Shown piece after piece: positions 18,265-26,513 of a DNA stretch of 64,000 nt. The DNA comes from Pontiella agarivorans (GTDB taxonomy: Bacteria; Verrucomicrobiota; Kiritimatiellia; Kiritimatiellales; Pontiellaceae): NCBI RefSeq assembly GCF_034531395.1, contig NZ_JARVCO010000012.1, positions 806,001 through 870,000 of the forward strand, in the 5' to 3' direction. Every line of letters begins with the position of its first letter. The first letter of the stretch is position 1. The notes under the pieces were generated by a model. It worked only from the letters and a program-made list of their open reading frames with translations, was not told where the DNA came from and did not search any database. Position numbers and translations under genes: made by a program.

Positions 18265-18699
18265 ATGGATTTAATGCAACATTATGAAGAAAGTCCGCTG
18301 AAGCTTGAAATTGCTTCGCTGATTGACGTGGTGTTCCTGCTGCTTATTTACTTCATGGTCACGGCTTCGCTGATCAAGAAAGAAGCCGATATCGGCTTCA
18401 TGCTCCCGGCCAATGTCGCCGTGGAGGATATGCAGGAAATTCCCGTTGAAGTTCTGATTGAAATCACTCGCGATGGAACCGTTCAGGTGGAAGGTATGCG
18501 CTTTTCTTACGACGATCGCGAACTGGAAGATCTGGTGGTACAGGTCGCTGGTCTGAAGGAAATTGCCGCATCACAGAATTCTCCGTTTTTCGTGAATGTG
18601 CTGCCTCATGCCGATGCGCTTCATCGTCGAATCATCGATGTCATGGATGCTTGTGCTGCTGCGGGGGTTAACAGTCTGACCTTCAGTAAATCGATGTAA
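18265..18699 (+). CDS. exbD: ExbD/TolR family protein, second copy
   Basis: A 144-residue paralogue of the preceding gene, 6 bases downstream. The membrane helix LEIASLIDVVFLLLIYFMVTAS keeps the conserved Asp (SLIDVVF). The periplasmic domain differs clearly (VEVLIEITRDGTVQVEGMRF). It is the last gene of the operon and is followed by a terminator. Confidence 0.93.
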   Translation: MDLMQHYEESPLKLEIASLIDVVFLLLIYFMVTASLIKKEADIGFMLPANVAVEDMQEIPVEVLIEITRDGTVQVEGMRFSYDDRELEDLVVQVAGLKEIAASQNSPFFVNVLPHADALHRRIIDVMDACAAAGVNSLTFSKSM

Positions 18700-18726
18700 C
18701 GTATAACAGGGTACGTTGTTGGAAGT

Positions 18727-18755
18727 CGCCCCGCGCTCACCGGGGCGGCTTTTTT
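18727..18755 (+). terminator. Rho-independent terminator of the TPR/ExbBD operon
   Basis: A 7-bp GC stem CGCCCCG / CGGGGCG with a 7-base loop is followed by GC and then a run of six T. It lies 27 bases after the last exbD stop. Confidence 0.92.
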
Positions 18756-19291
18756 ATGTATGTCCAGCAGCTCGCATTCACTTGAGGGAAAGATCCTTGT
18801 AGACCCGACAGGGAGTGTTTACATGTTGATGTAGTTTTCTGCGGCTCATTTTTTTTATGATTACACTCCTCAGATTTGGAGGCGGTAGACCAGGAATTCA
18901 TGATTCCGGTCAGCGATTGATCAGCCCGTAGTGGAGTCGATTGAAGTGCACAAGCCCGGTAGAGAGAGCGGAATTGAAGGGTACACTTAGTTTTAATTGA
19001 CCGGGAGCGGTTAAGACTGATTTTTCATGTTCATCGGGCTGAGGAAGATCGCGGAAATGCGGAATGTCGGGATCTATGTCACTATAAGAGGCGATTCAGG
19101 CGCACTGCAGGTCGTAACATCGATGTAATGGTTGCCTGCGACGATGGCAGGTGGCTATCTCTGATTTGCAGAATCAGAATTAATCAGTTTCGGATGGTTT
19201 AAGGTTTTATGCGCCAGAAAACTGTGGCGCGGACTTCCAATGCACGCGAATTTACGTACAATCTTCCTCTCAGTTTTAAACAGGAAATTTC
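18756..19291. other. Intergenic region before trpA, no gene seen
   Basis: A 536-base stretch with no credible coding frame on either strand. A short GCGCCA/TGGCGC hairpin with an 8-base loop lies at 19211-19230. I see no tryptophan-rich leader peptide and no terminator/antiterminator pair that would suggest attenuation. It may hold remains of a lost gene. Confidence 0.5.
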
Positions 19292-20098
19292 ATGAAAAAA
19301 ACCAGAATTGACCGCCGGTTCGCCGATCTTCGTAAGCAGGGTAAAAAGGGATTTGTATCCTATCTGTCTGCGGGGGATCCGAATCTCCAGGATACTGTAG
19401 ATATTGTTTTGCGCCTTGAAGATGCGGGAGTGGATGTGGTGGAGCTCGGTCTGCCGTTTTCGGATCCGCTGGCTGACGGACGTGTGAATCAGGAGGCCGC
19501 AACACGTGCGCTCGAGGCGGGGGCCACCTTTGAAGGCGTTTTGGAATGCATTGCGAATATCCGTGAACGCTCGGAAATTCCCATGATTTTTTATGCCTAT
19601 ATGAATCCGTTGCTGGCACGCGGGTTTGAGCAATCCATTGAAATGGCGGCTCAGTCCGGCATTGATGGATTCCTGCTGCTTGATCTCCCGCTGGAGGAAG
19701 CCAAACCTTATAAGGGGGCTCTGTCAAAAAATGCACTCAACGGGATCCAGCTGGTAACCCCGACAACGCCTGATGACCGTATTGGAAAAATTGTAAAGCA
19801 GGCGACTGGTTTCATCTATTGCGTATCGCGTGAAGGGGTGACCGGTGTGCAGGACTCCATTGCGGAAGGAGCCGGAGCGCTGGTAGAACGGATCAGAACT
19901 CATACTGATCTTCCGGTTGCACTTGGATTTGGAATCGGAACGCCGGATCAGGCGCGAGATGCCGCCGGACTGGCCGATGCTGTGGTGGTGGGCAGTGCCA
20001 TCGTAAATGCCTTTCACCATAATCCGCACACTGCTGAAGGCCGGGCTGATGCTGCCGCTTTTGTGAAAACGATGGTTGATGCGGTCAAAGAAGTTTAG
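19292..20098 (+). CDS. trpA: Tryptophan synthase alpha chain
   Basis: A 268-residue TIM barrel enzyme that cleaves indole-3-glycerol phosphate to indole and glyceraldehyde 3-phosphate, and works with TrpB. The catalytic Glu is in VELGLPFSDPLADG and the catalytic Asp lies in the same segment (FSDPLADG). The phosphate-binding loop region reads LPVALGFGIGTPDQAR. AGGAAA precedes the ATG. The usual trpB is not adjacent, so trp genes are probably scattered in this genome. Confidence 0.97.
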   Translation: MKKTRIDRRFADLRKQGKKGFVSYLSAGDPNLQDTVDIVLRLEDAGVDVVELGLPFSDPLADGRVNQEAATRALEAGATFEGVLECIANIRERSEIPMIFYAYMNPLLARGFEQSIEMAAQSGIDGFLLLDLPLEEAKPYKGALSKNALNGIQLVTPTTPDDRIGKIVKQATGFIYCVSREGVTGVQDSIAEGAGALVERIRTHTDLPVALGFGIGTPDQARDAAGLADAVVVGSAIVNAFHHNPHTAEGRADAAAFVKTMVDAVKEV

Positions 20099-20149
20099 TG
20101 CTCGATGCTTAAAACCTAGAATCTCAAACGAAAATAACCGGGGATTATT

Positions 20150-21232
20150 ATGGCAGGACGTTACGCAGTAATTATGGCAGGCGGAAAAGGGGAGCGTTTC
20201 TGGCCGCTCAGCACATCGAAACATCCGAAACAGCTGTTGGCACTGGTCGGCGACAAACCGTTGATTGCACAGGCTGTTGACCGGCTGGACGGGCTGGTTC
20301 CGCCGGAACATGTTTTTGTCGTAACGAATGCGGATTTGGTGGATGCCACGCGGGAAGCGGCTCCGTTGCTCCCGCCGGAAAATATTGTCGGAGAGCCGAT
20401 TGGCCGTGATACCGCCGCTGCGGTGGCCTGTGGCGGTGCGTTGGTGAAAGCCAAAGATGAAAACGGGGTTTTTGCGGTGCTCACTGCCGATCAGGTGATG
20501 GGCGATCTCGACATCTTTTCCAATACGCTTAAAGGCGGGATGGATCTTGCCGAAGCAAACGATATTCTGGTTACGATCGGAATTAAACCGACCTATGCTG
20601 CAACCGGTTTCGGTTATATTGAATCCGGCGCGGATTTTCAGGCTGCAGAGGGTGTGGCGTTTAAAAAGGCGGCGCGTTTCGTCGAAAAACCGGATGAAGA
20701 CACGGCGACTGAATATCTCGAAACCGGAAAGTTTTTCTGGAATTCAGGAATGTTTATCTGGTCTGTTCAGGCTCTGGAAAAAGCATTCGGTGCCCATTGC
20801 CCCGAAATGCTGGAGCTTATGAAGACGCTTACCGGCTATGCTGCTGATGGAAAAATTATTGAAGGTATGGAGGCCACGTATCCGGATCTCGGAAAAATTT
20901 CCGTCGATTATGCCCTCATGGAAAAAGCCGATAACATTGTCATGGCCTGCGGTACGTTCTACTGGGATGACGTCGGAGCCTGGCCGGCTCTTGAAAGTCA
21001 TTTTGATCAGGATGCAGCAGGCAACACACCGATCGGTACCGTTGAAACGCTCGATGCCGAAAACAACATTATCCTTTCGAAAGATCACCTGACTGCAGTG
21101 ATCGGGGTGAAGGATCTGATTGTTGTTCAGGCTGAAGGAGTAACACTCGTTTGCCCGAAAGACCGTGCTCAGGATATCAAAAAAATGGTGGTTTCCCTGC
21201 GCGAAAATGGATCGTACGACGCGTTGTTATAG
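20150..21232 (+). CDS. manC: Mannose-1-phosphate guanylyltransferase
   Basis: A 360-residue nucleotidyltransferase making GDP-mannose from mannose 1-phosphate and GTP. The N-terminal signature is VIMAGGKGERFWPLSTSKHPKQLL, with EPIGRDTAAAVACG and the FVEKPD and NSGMF motifs characteristic of ManC/CpsB. It is the short form without the C-terminal isomerase domain. GDP-mannose feeds LPS or exopolysaccharide. It lies 51 bases after trpA on the same strand and is convergent with the tRNA-Leu gene. Confidence 0.96.
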   Translation: MAGRYAVIMAGGKGERFWPLSTSKHPKQLLALVGDKPLIAQAVDRLDGLVPPEHVFVVTNADLVDATREAAPLLPPENIVGEPIGRDTAAAVACGGALVKAKDENGVFAVLTADQVMGDLDIFSNTLKGGMDLAEANDILVTIGIKPTYAATGFGYIESGADFQAAEGVAFKKAARFVEKPDEDTATEYLETGKFFWNSGMFIWSVQALEKAFGAHCPEMLELMKTLTGYAADGKIIEGMEATYPDLGKISVDYALMEKADNIVMACGTFYWDDVGAWPALESHFDQDAAGNTPIGTVETLDAENNIILSKDHLTAVIGVKDLIVVQAEGVTLVCPKDRAQDIKKMVVSLRENGSYDALL

Positions 21233-21250
21233 GGAAAGTCTGCAGGAAAA

Positions 21251-21335
21251 TGGTGCCGGGGGCGGGACTCGAACCCGCATGACCGAAGCCGGGGGATTTT
21301 GAATCCCCTGCGTCTACCAATTTCGCCACCCCGGC
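21251..21335 (-). tRNA. tRNA-Leu, anticodon CAA
   Basis: An 85-base tRNA including an encoded CCA. The acceptor stem is GCCGGGG/CCCCGGC, the D-arm is GCGAAATTGGTAGACGC, the anticodon stem GGGGA/TCCCC encloses the loop TTCAAAA (anticodon CAA, reads UUG), there is a long variable arm as in class II tRNAs, and the T-arm is CGGGTTCGAGTCCCG. It lies downstream of kdsB, tail-to-tail with manC. Confidence 0.97.
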
Positions 21336-21462
21336 GTGTGGTGGAAAGCCAAGGAAGATAGCAAACTGGCACGCGTTGGCAACTGATTTTAATGCTTCAA
21401 ATTTAAGTCTGAATTTCGCAGGCAAACCACGAGCCCTTGCGATGCATATTTCTGCATCGGCT

Positions 21463-22206
21463 TTATCGGGTCAGCAGAGCTTCAGCCTTCGGAATATCGT
21501 CCGGAACGTCAACACCGATGCCGAAGTCTTCGGTCTGAATCACCTTCATTCGGCAACCCATATTCAGGGCCCGGAGCTGTTCAAGTTTTTCCAGATTTTC
21601 CAGTTCGCACGGGGGCTCTGCAACCAGTTTAAGCAGATATTCACGACGGTAGGCATAGATGCCGATATGGCGCCAATAGATTCCAGCCATTGAAACGTCT
21701 TTCACTTCGCGGATGTGCGGAATGGCGGCGCGTGAGAAATAGAGCGCCTGACCATGCCGGTTGAAAATCGCTTTAACCACGGAGGGATCGGTAATCTGAG
21801 TGGCGTCGGTAATGGGCGTGGCGGCGGTGGCCATATCCCATTCGTTCGAAAGAATCTCCTCGGCCAGCTGGTCAATCAGTTTCGGGTCAATCAGCGGTTC
21901 GTCTCCCTGTACATTAATTACGGCATCGATTTCCAATGATTGGACCGCTTCAGCAATCCGGTCGGTGCCTGAAGGGTGGTCGGGACGGGTCATGGCTACC
22001 GTGACCTCCGGAAGGTCCAATGATTGGACGCAGTCTGCAATACGCTGATCATCGGTGGCTACGATGACGGCATCGAGTTTTTCTGCCTGCTTAACGCGTT
22101 CAACGACCCACTGAATCATGGGTTTACCGGAAATCAGCGCAAGGCTTTTACCCGGGAAACGGGTGGAGCCCCAGCGGGAGGGAATGACGCCGACAATTTT
22201 ATGCAT
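21463..22206 (-). CDS. kdsB: 3-deoxy-manno-octulosonate cytidylyltransferase
   Basis: A 247-residue enzyme that activates KDO to CMP-KDO for lipid A core assembly. Signatures are VIPSRWGSTRFPGKSLA, IVATDD, INVQGDEPLI and the C-terminal IGVDVPDDIPKAEAL. Its start overlaps the end of the upstream SDR gene by 8 bases. Two copies of the dispersed palindrome with one or both arms ending in C (21931-21945 and 22015-22029) sit inside it, both encoding Val-Gln-Ser-Leu-Glu/Asp in the same frame. Confidence 0.97.
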   Translation of the reverse strand: MHKIVGVIPSRWGSTRFPGKSLALISGKPMIQWVVERVKQAEKLDAVIVATDDQRIADCVQSLDLPEVTVAMTRPDHPSGTDRIAEAVQSLEIDAVINVQGDEPLIDPKLIDQLAEEILSNEWDMATAATPITDATQITDPSVVKAIFNRHGQALYFSRAAIPHIREVKDVSMAGIYWRHIGIYAYRREYLLKLVAEPPCELENLEKLEQLRALNMGCRMKVIQTEDFGIGVDVPDDIPKAEALLTR

Positions 22207-23083
22207 GATGGGTTCCTTTCAGGTAAGAACTGAGAATCCGCCCGATATTTTGGCTGAACGGTGTCTGCTGCAACTGAGTGCATGCCGCCAGCCGGCTGAG
22301 GTCCAGCCGGCAGTTTTTCGGCCGCGGAGCACCGGACGGGGGGTCGAGATTCGCTGAGATATGTTCGGTGTTCAGGTGCAGGGCTTCGCCCATGATCCTG
22401 AGCATTTCAAATTTGGTGAGGGCTTCGTTTCCGCTGAAGTGATAGATGCCGGAAGCCTTTCCAAGGGTTGGAAGTCCGTTCCGCAGCGTTGCGGCAATAT
22501 CACCGACGTAGGTCGGGAACCGGATGGCCCAGTGGTCTTCAGCAGCGGGGGCAGGATTCAGCAGTTTATACAGCATCAGCGTAACCGGGGATTCTTCGAT
22601 ATTTTCCACTTCTCCGTACAGAATCGGAACACGCAGAACGATGTGATCGGCCGAAGCGGAAAGGGTTGCCAGCTCGCCGTCGCGTTTGGTCTGTCCGTAA
22701 AAATTGAGCGGATTTGTTTCTGCATCCACCGCATAAGGCGGCTGGGTGCCGTCGAACACATAGTCCGTGGAAATATAAATCATTTTAGCGCCGAATTCTG
22801 CGGCACAAGTAGCGATTGTTCGTGTGGCATCCACATTTAACCGCTGTGTCAGATCCTGCCGGTTTTCACAGATGTCGGGTTTCCGTTCCGCTGCGGTGTG
22901 TATAATTAAATCGGGTTTTATCTGATCAAACGCAGCGCGAACGGCGAGGGCATCGGTCAGGTCAAGTTTGAGGTCGTTTCCCTGCGCCCGGCTCCAGGCG
23001 CAGGTGACGGGATCGAGGTCGGCAAAGGCTGTTGTGCAGGCACGGCCGAGCAGCCCGCTGGCTCCGGTGATCATGATGTTCAT
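22199..23083 (-). CDS. RmlD/MAT2B-like NAD(P)-dependent reductase
   Basis: A 294-residue extended SDR. The Rossmann motif is MITGASGLLGRAC and the catalytic YxxxK is NFYGQTKRDGE, with ISTDYVFDG before it as in dTDP-4-dehydrorhamnose reductase. The substrate-binding region is typical of RmlD and of MAT2B-type proteins, so the exact sugar is open. The frame continues upstream to 23380, but MNIMITGASG at 23083 is the natural start, 2 bases after the heptose kinase stop. It belongs to an LPS operon. A TTCCA-N5-TGGAA palindrome lies at 22459-22473. Confidence 0.87.
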   Translation of the reverse strand: MNIMITGASGLLGRACTTAFADLDPVTCAWSRAQGNDLKLDLTDALAVRAAFDQIKPDLIIHTAAERKPDICENRQDLTQRLNVDATRTIATCAAEFGAKMIYISTDYVFDGTQPPYAVDAETNPLNFYGQTKRDGELATLSASADHIVLRVPILYGEVENIEESPVTLMLYKLLNPAPAAEDHWAIRFPTYVGDIAATLRNGLPTLGKASGIYHFSGNEALTKFEMLRIMGEALHLNTEHISANLDPPSGAPRPKNCRLDLSRLAACTQLQQTPFSQNIGRILSSYLKGTHHA

Positions 23084-23085
23084 GC

Positions 23086-24105
23086 TTAAATCTCGTCGGC
23101 GTGTTTCTTCATGTAGCAAAACAGTTCCTGCTGTGTACAGGTGGCGGTGCCGAGTTTGCCGACGACTACACCGGCGGCAAAGTTGGAGAGCTCTGCGGCT
23201 TCGAGATAGGATGCTCCGCAGGCGAGGGCGAGGACATAGGTGGCGATTACCGTATCGCCGGCCCCGGAAACATCGAACACTTCGCGGGCGCGGGTGGGAA
23301 TGTGTTTCGCTTTCTCTCCCCGGTTCAGAAGCAGCATGCCGTGGGGCCCCAGCGTGATGAGGGTGTGCCGGGCTTTCCATTTTTCGTCGAGAATACGCCC
23401 GGTTTCGAGCAGTGCGTCATCTTCGAGCGGATTATCAGCCGGTTTGGTCTCTGTAACGCCGGCGGATCCGAAGGCTTCTTTCCGGTTGGGCGTTACCACG
23501 GATACGCCTTCCATTTTAAGGATGTGATCATCCTTGGGGTCATAACCGACCGGAATGCCTTTCTGTTGAGCGGCAGCCAATACGGTATCGACTACGTTCT
23601 GCTGAACGGAGCCTTTGCCGTAGTCTTCGATAATGACCCCGTCGGCATAGTTGATTTCTTTGATCATGTGCGAGCAGAACGCCTCCATTTCGGCGGCGGA
23701 AATGGACAGGTATTCCTCGCGATCCACCCGGACGACCTGCTGCTGCTCGGCCACGATACGGGTTTTTACGCAGGTGGGATGAACGGCATGTTCAATGACG
23801 GCATTCAGCAGTACCCCGTTTGCTGAAAGCTGTTTTTTAAGTTCTCCGCCTACGGCATCTCTTCCGATGATGCCGGCCATGGCGGCTGCGCCACCGAGGG
23901 CGAGGAGGTTGGAGGCCACATTGCAGGCGCCGCCGGGCATTGCCTTTTCGTGTGAAACATGAACCACGGGAACCGGGGCTTCGGGAGAAATTCTGGAGAC
24001 GGAACCATAAACGAATCGGTCCATCATCAGATCGCCCACCACGAGAATCCGTTTTTGAGATGCGCTGCTCAGCAGCTCTTTTGCACGCTCTACCGTAATT
24101 TTCAT
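23086..24105 (-). CDS. rfaE1: D-glycero-beta-D-manno-heptose-7-phosphate kinase (RfaE domain I)
   Basis: A 339-residue PfkB-family kinase for the ADP-heptose branch of LPS inner-core synthesis. The N-terminal LVVGDLMMDRFVYGSVSRISPEAPVPVV is diagnostic of the RfaE/HldE kinase domain, and the catalytic loop reads FDVSGAGDTVIATYVLAL. The nucleotidyltransferase domain found in bifunctional HldE is absent. The start at 24105 overlaps the DUF3108 stop by 4 bases (ATGA). Operon context with kdsB supports an LPS role. Confidence 0.94.
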   Translation of the reverse strand: MKITVERAKELLSSASQKRILVVGDLMMDRFVYGSVSRISPEAPVPVVHVSHEKAMPGGACNVASNLLALGGAAAMAGIIGRDAVGGELKKQLSANGVLLNAVIEHAVHPTCVKTRIVAEQQQVVRVDREEYLSISAAEMEAFCSHMIKEINYADGVIIEDYGKGSVQQNVVDTVLAAAQQKGIPVGYDPKDDHILKMEGVSVVTPNRKEAFGSAGVTETKPADNPLEDDALLETGRILDEKWKARHTLITLGPHGMLLLNRGEKAKHIPTRAREVFDVSGAGDTVIATYVLALACGASYLEAAELSNFAAGVVVGKLGTATCTQQELFCYMKKHADEI

Positions 24106-24881
24106 TCCTGTTCCTTCTCCTTCACCCAAAAATCGTCGCCCGGTCCTGAAACCTTCTGCAGCTTGACATTGATTTTGCCCACGGCCACTTTGGCCTGCAC
24201 CAACGTAACCATGCGCCGGTCAGCCTTGGAAACCCAAAAGAAGATTTTTCCTTCCCGCAGAAACAGGGCATCAAATTCAGCCACCGGTTCAAGTACGCTG
24301 CACTCCACTTTTCCATAGGTTGGAAGTTTTGCTTTTTTTTCTTTCAGAAAGCCGACCCCCATTTTATGAAGTTTTCCATCAACAAAAAGCGTATGGACGT
24401 TGGCGGTTAGATCGGCAATATCGGTTTGCCGCATCGAGTAAAGGAAGCTCATCACTTCCCGGGTGTCTGCAGCAATTTCCACCGTATTTGTCGTGTCTGC
24501 CAGCCGGTCGATATAGACCGCCGTTCGGTTCTCATGATCAAAATGGGTCTCATTGCTTTTTTTTCGGGAACCTTCATTCAGAATAATATCAAGGCGAACA
24601 GGCAGAGCGGTTTTGGGATCAATGAGCACTTCCGTAATGTCGTCCACTTTATAGATGTGGCTATAGGCCGCATACGTTTGGGTCACCATCCGGATCCGAA
24701 TCAACTCCCGGCCGTTTTCATTCGTGGTATCGGTTGTCGACTTCGACCACGCCAGCGGAATGCCCATCCAGGAAACCTTATACCCGGAAATTTCGCCGGG
24801 AACAAAACAGCTGGAAAAATCTTCGGCCCGAACCGAAAACGACAGAGCGAAGCAGAGCAGAACTGATGCGCAATACTTCAT
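24102..24881 (-). CDS. Secreted DUF3108 protein
   Basis: A 259-residue periplasmic protein with a signal peptide (MKYCASVLLCFALSFSVRA). The motifs GEISGYKVSWMGIPLAWSKS, SHIYKVDDITEVLIDPKTALPVRL and TREVMSFLYSMR are typical of DUF3108, a beta-rich family often found with LPS or envelope genes, of unknown function. It is 4 bases downstream of the deaminase and coupled to the heptose kinase. A TTCCA-N5-TGGAA palindrome lies at 24311-24325. Confidence 0.87.
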   Translation of the reverse strand: MKYCASVLLCFALSFSVRAEDFSSCFVPGEISGYKVSWMGIPLAWSKSTTDTTNENGRELIRIRMVTQTYAAYSHIYKVDDITEVLIDPKTALPVRLDIILNEGSRKKSNETHFDHENRTAVYIDRLADTTNTVEIAADTREVMSFLYSMRQTDIADLTANVHTLFVDGKLHKMGVGFLKEKKAKLPTYGKVECSVLEPVAEFDALFLREGKIFFWVSKADRRMVTLVQAKVAVGKINVKLQKVSGPGDDFWVKEKEQE

Positions 24882-24885
24882 GCCG

Positions 24886-25353
24886 TTATTTTCGTTTGAA
24901 TTGTCGGCAGATTACGCCTGCCGTGGCAAAAAGTTCACGCGACTGCGGACTGAAGCGATACTCCTCTTCGTAAATCACTTCCTTGATACCGGCGTTGATA
25001 ATCATTTTGGTGCAGAGCAGACAGGGGCTCAGTGTGCAGTAGAGCGATCCGTCGCGCACGCTGATGCCGTGATATGCCGCCTGCACAATGGCATTTTCCT
25101 CTGCATGGGCACAGATGCAGTCGCCCAGGTCCGAGCCCGACGGTGCATCCGAGCTGCAACGCGGACAGCCGCCTTCGAAACAGTTGGGGATGCCGCGCGG
25201 GGTGCCGTTGTAGCCGGTGGAGATAATCCGCCGGTCCCGGACAATTACAGCAGCGACTTTACGCCGGGAGCAATTTCCCCGTCGGGAAACCACATGCGCG
25301 ATGTCCATAAAATATTCGTCCCAGTCCGGCCGTTTCTGTTCTTCCTTTTTCAT
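24886..25353 (-). CDS. Deoxycytidylate deaminase (ComEB-like)
   Basis: A 155-residue zinc-dependent dCMP deaminase that provides dUMP for thymidylate synthesis. The zinc-site motifs are HAEENAI and SPCLLCTKM, and an additional Cys-rich insert (NCFEGGCPRC) matches the second structural zinc of ComEB/T4-type enzymes. The start at 25353 gives the usual length; the frame upstream to 25395 has no family match. It is the first gene of the LPS-related operon. Confidence 0.94.
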   Translation of the reverse strand: MKKEEQKRPDWDEYFMDIAHVVSRRGNCSRRKVAAVIVRDRRIISTGYNGTPRGIPNCFEGGCPRCSSDAPSGSDLGDCICAHAEENAIVQAAYHGISVRDGSLYCTLSPCLLCTKMIINAGIKEVIYEEEYRFSPQSRELFATAGVICRQFKRK

Positions 25354-25451
25354 CCGAAGAATGTACCGAATGGCAGGGACGTTCGACAAAGCCAATATTG
25401 GGTTAATAATTGCGGCGCAGACGGAGCCGTCTCTGAATTTAAATACCGCGG

Positions 25452-26285
25452 TTAGATCATCATTCGTCTGCGAATGAAAAAAGCAAATGCAGCAATAAAT
25501 CCGGCCAGGGTTAATGAACTTGGTTCGGGGATTGCGAGATCATTTATGGTTCCGGTGCTGCTGAGGGTTATGTTGTCCAAAGCATTAAAGGTTGCCTCGG
25601 CTCCCGGATTTTCCAAAGCCAGGAAGGGATACAGTGTGGTATTAAATTTCGAGGAGTCATGCGCTCCAGTGTTAAATCCGAGTTGCGTGTCTTTTTCCCC
25701 GTCATCATTCAGCGACCAGAATGAATAGGTGATGTCGTACGTTGTGTCCGCGGTTCGGGAAAGTGCAAGTCCGATTTCGTACCAGCCATAATCCGTCATG
25801 GAAATAGCGTTCCCCAAGCCTCCGCTGATCATACCGGATGAGCCACTGGAAAGTGTGTCACTTAGATGCGTGCCCCAGCTCCACATTCCCAGATCGCCAA
25901 GCAATCCTGAGGAGGGCATCCCGGATTGATCAGAGGGTGAGGTCGGATCGGTACAGAAACCGATTTTTACTCCTGAAGAACTTTTAATCCCAGCATCGTT
26001 GTCATGATATTGAAAAGCATAGGACAAAGAGAGACTTACTCCGACATCAATCGGATCGAATGAGAATTTAGTGTGCCATCCCTGAGTTCCGTCGCCGCTG
26101 GTGAAATCAATGGATCCCGATCCTCCGAGTCCGCCGTCACTTTGTTGTGACACGGGCGTTCCGGTATACGATGTTTGGAAATTATCGGTGAACTGGTTGG
26201 GCGAGTTCAGATCCAGCGTGAATATTTCGGAAAAGGAAGAGAGGCAGAAAAATAATAAAAAAGAGAATGTAATTACCGTTTTCAT
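25452..26285 (-). CDS. Secreted PEP-CTERM sorting-domain protein
   Basis: A 277-residue exported protein. The signal peptide KTVITFSFLLFFCLSSFS is followed by a beta-rich, glycine/serine-rich domain (SFDPIDVGVSLSLSYAFQYHD) and the C-terminal sorting signal IPEPSSLTLAGFIAAFAFFIRRR. This is the PEP motif, membrane helix and basic tail processed by an exosortase. The start at 26285 is preferred to 26291 because GGAGG abuts the first ATG and is 6 bases from the second. The implied exosortase is not in this window. It is a single-gene unit with an AT-rich upstream region. Confidence 0.9.
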   Translation of the reverse strand: MKTVITFSFLLFFCLSSFSEIFTLDLNSPNQFTDNFQTSYTGTPVSQQSDGGLGGSGSIDFTSGDGTQGWHTKFSFDPIDVGVSLSLSYAFQYHDNDAGIKSSSGVKIGFCTDPTSPSDQSGMPSSGLLGDLGMWSWGTHLSDTLSSGSSGMISGGLGNAISMTDYGWYEIGLALSRTADTTYDITYSFWSLNDDGEKDTQLGFNTGAHDSSKFNTTLYPFLALENPGAEATFNALDNITLSSTGTINDLAIPEPSSLTLAGFIAAFAFFIRRRMMI

Positions 26286-26513
26286 AAGCATCCTCCGATT
26301 TAAAATTCATAAAAAATAAATAGTTATAAAACAGTATGTAAAATAAATATATTATGTGGTTTTGCGCAGGTCGGGGGTAAAGTTAGCAGGCTGAATGCTG
26401 TCAGGTTGTTTGGTTTGAGTGAACATGGCATACCCGTCTTTTCTCCCAAGGGGGTATGGTATTCACACAAAATGCTCCTGTTGTGGTGCCGCCGGAACGT
26501 TTTTTTGCGGCAT

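Noticed and set aside
18756-19291. A tryptophan attenuator or riboswitch upstream of trpA
   Set aside because: No Trp-rich leader peptide, no paired terminator and antiterminator, and no T-tract after the only clear hairpin.
22199-23380. An N-terminal extension of the SDR gene to 23380
   Set aside because: The extra part is Arg/His-rich, overlaps the heptose kinase gene, and the Rossmann motif starts exactly at the ATG at 23083.
26427-26512. Two short hairpins downstream of the phosphoglycerate-mutase-like gene as terminators
   Set aside because: Stems of 6-7 bp with long loops and no T-tract on the minus strand.
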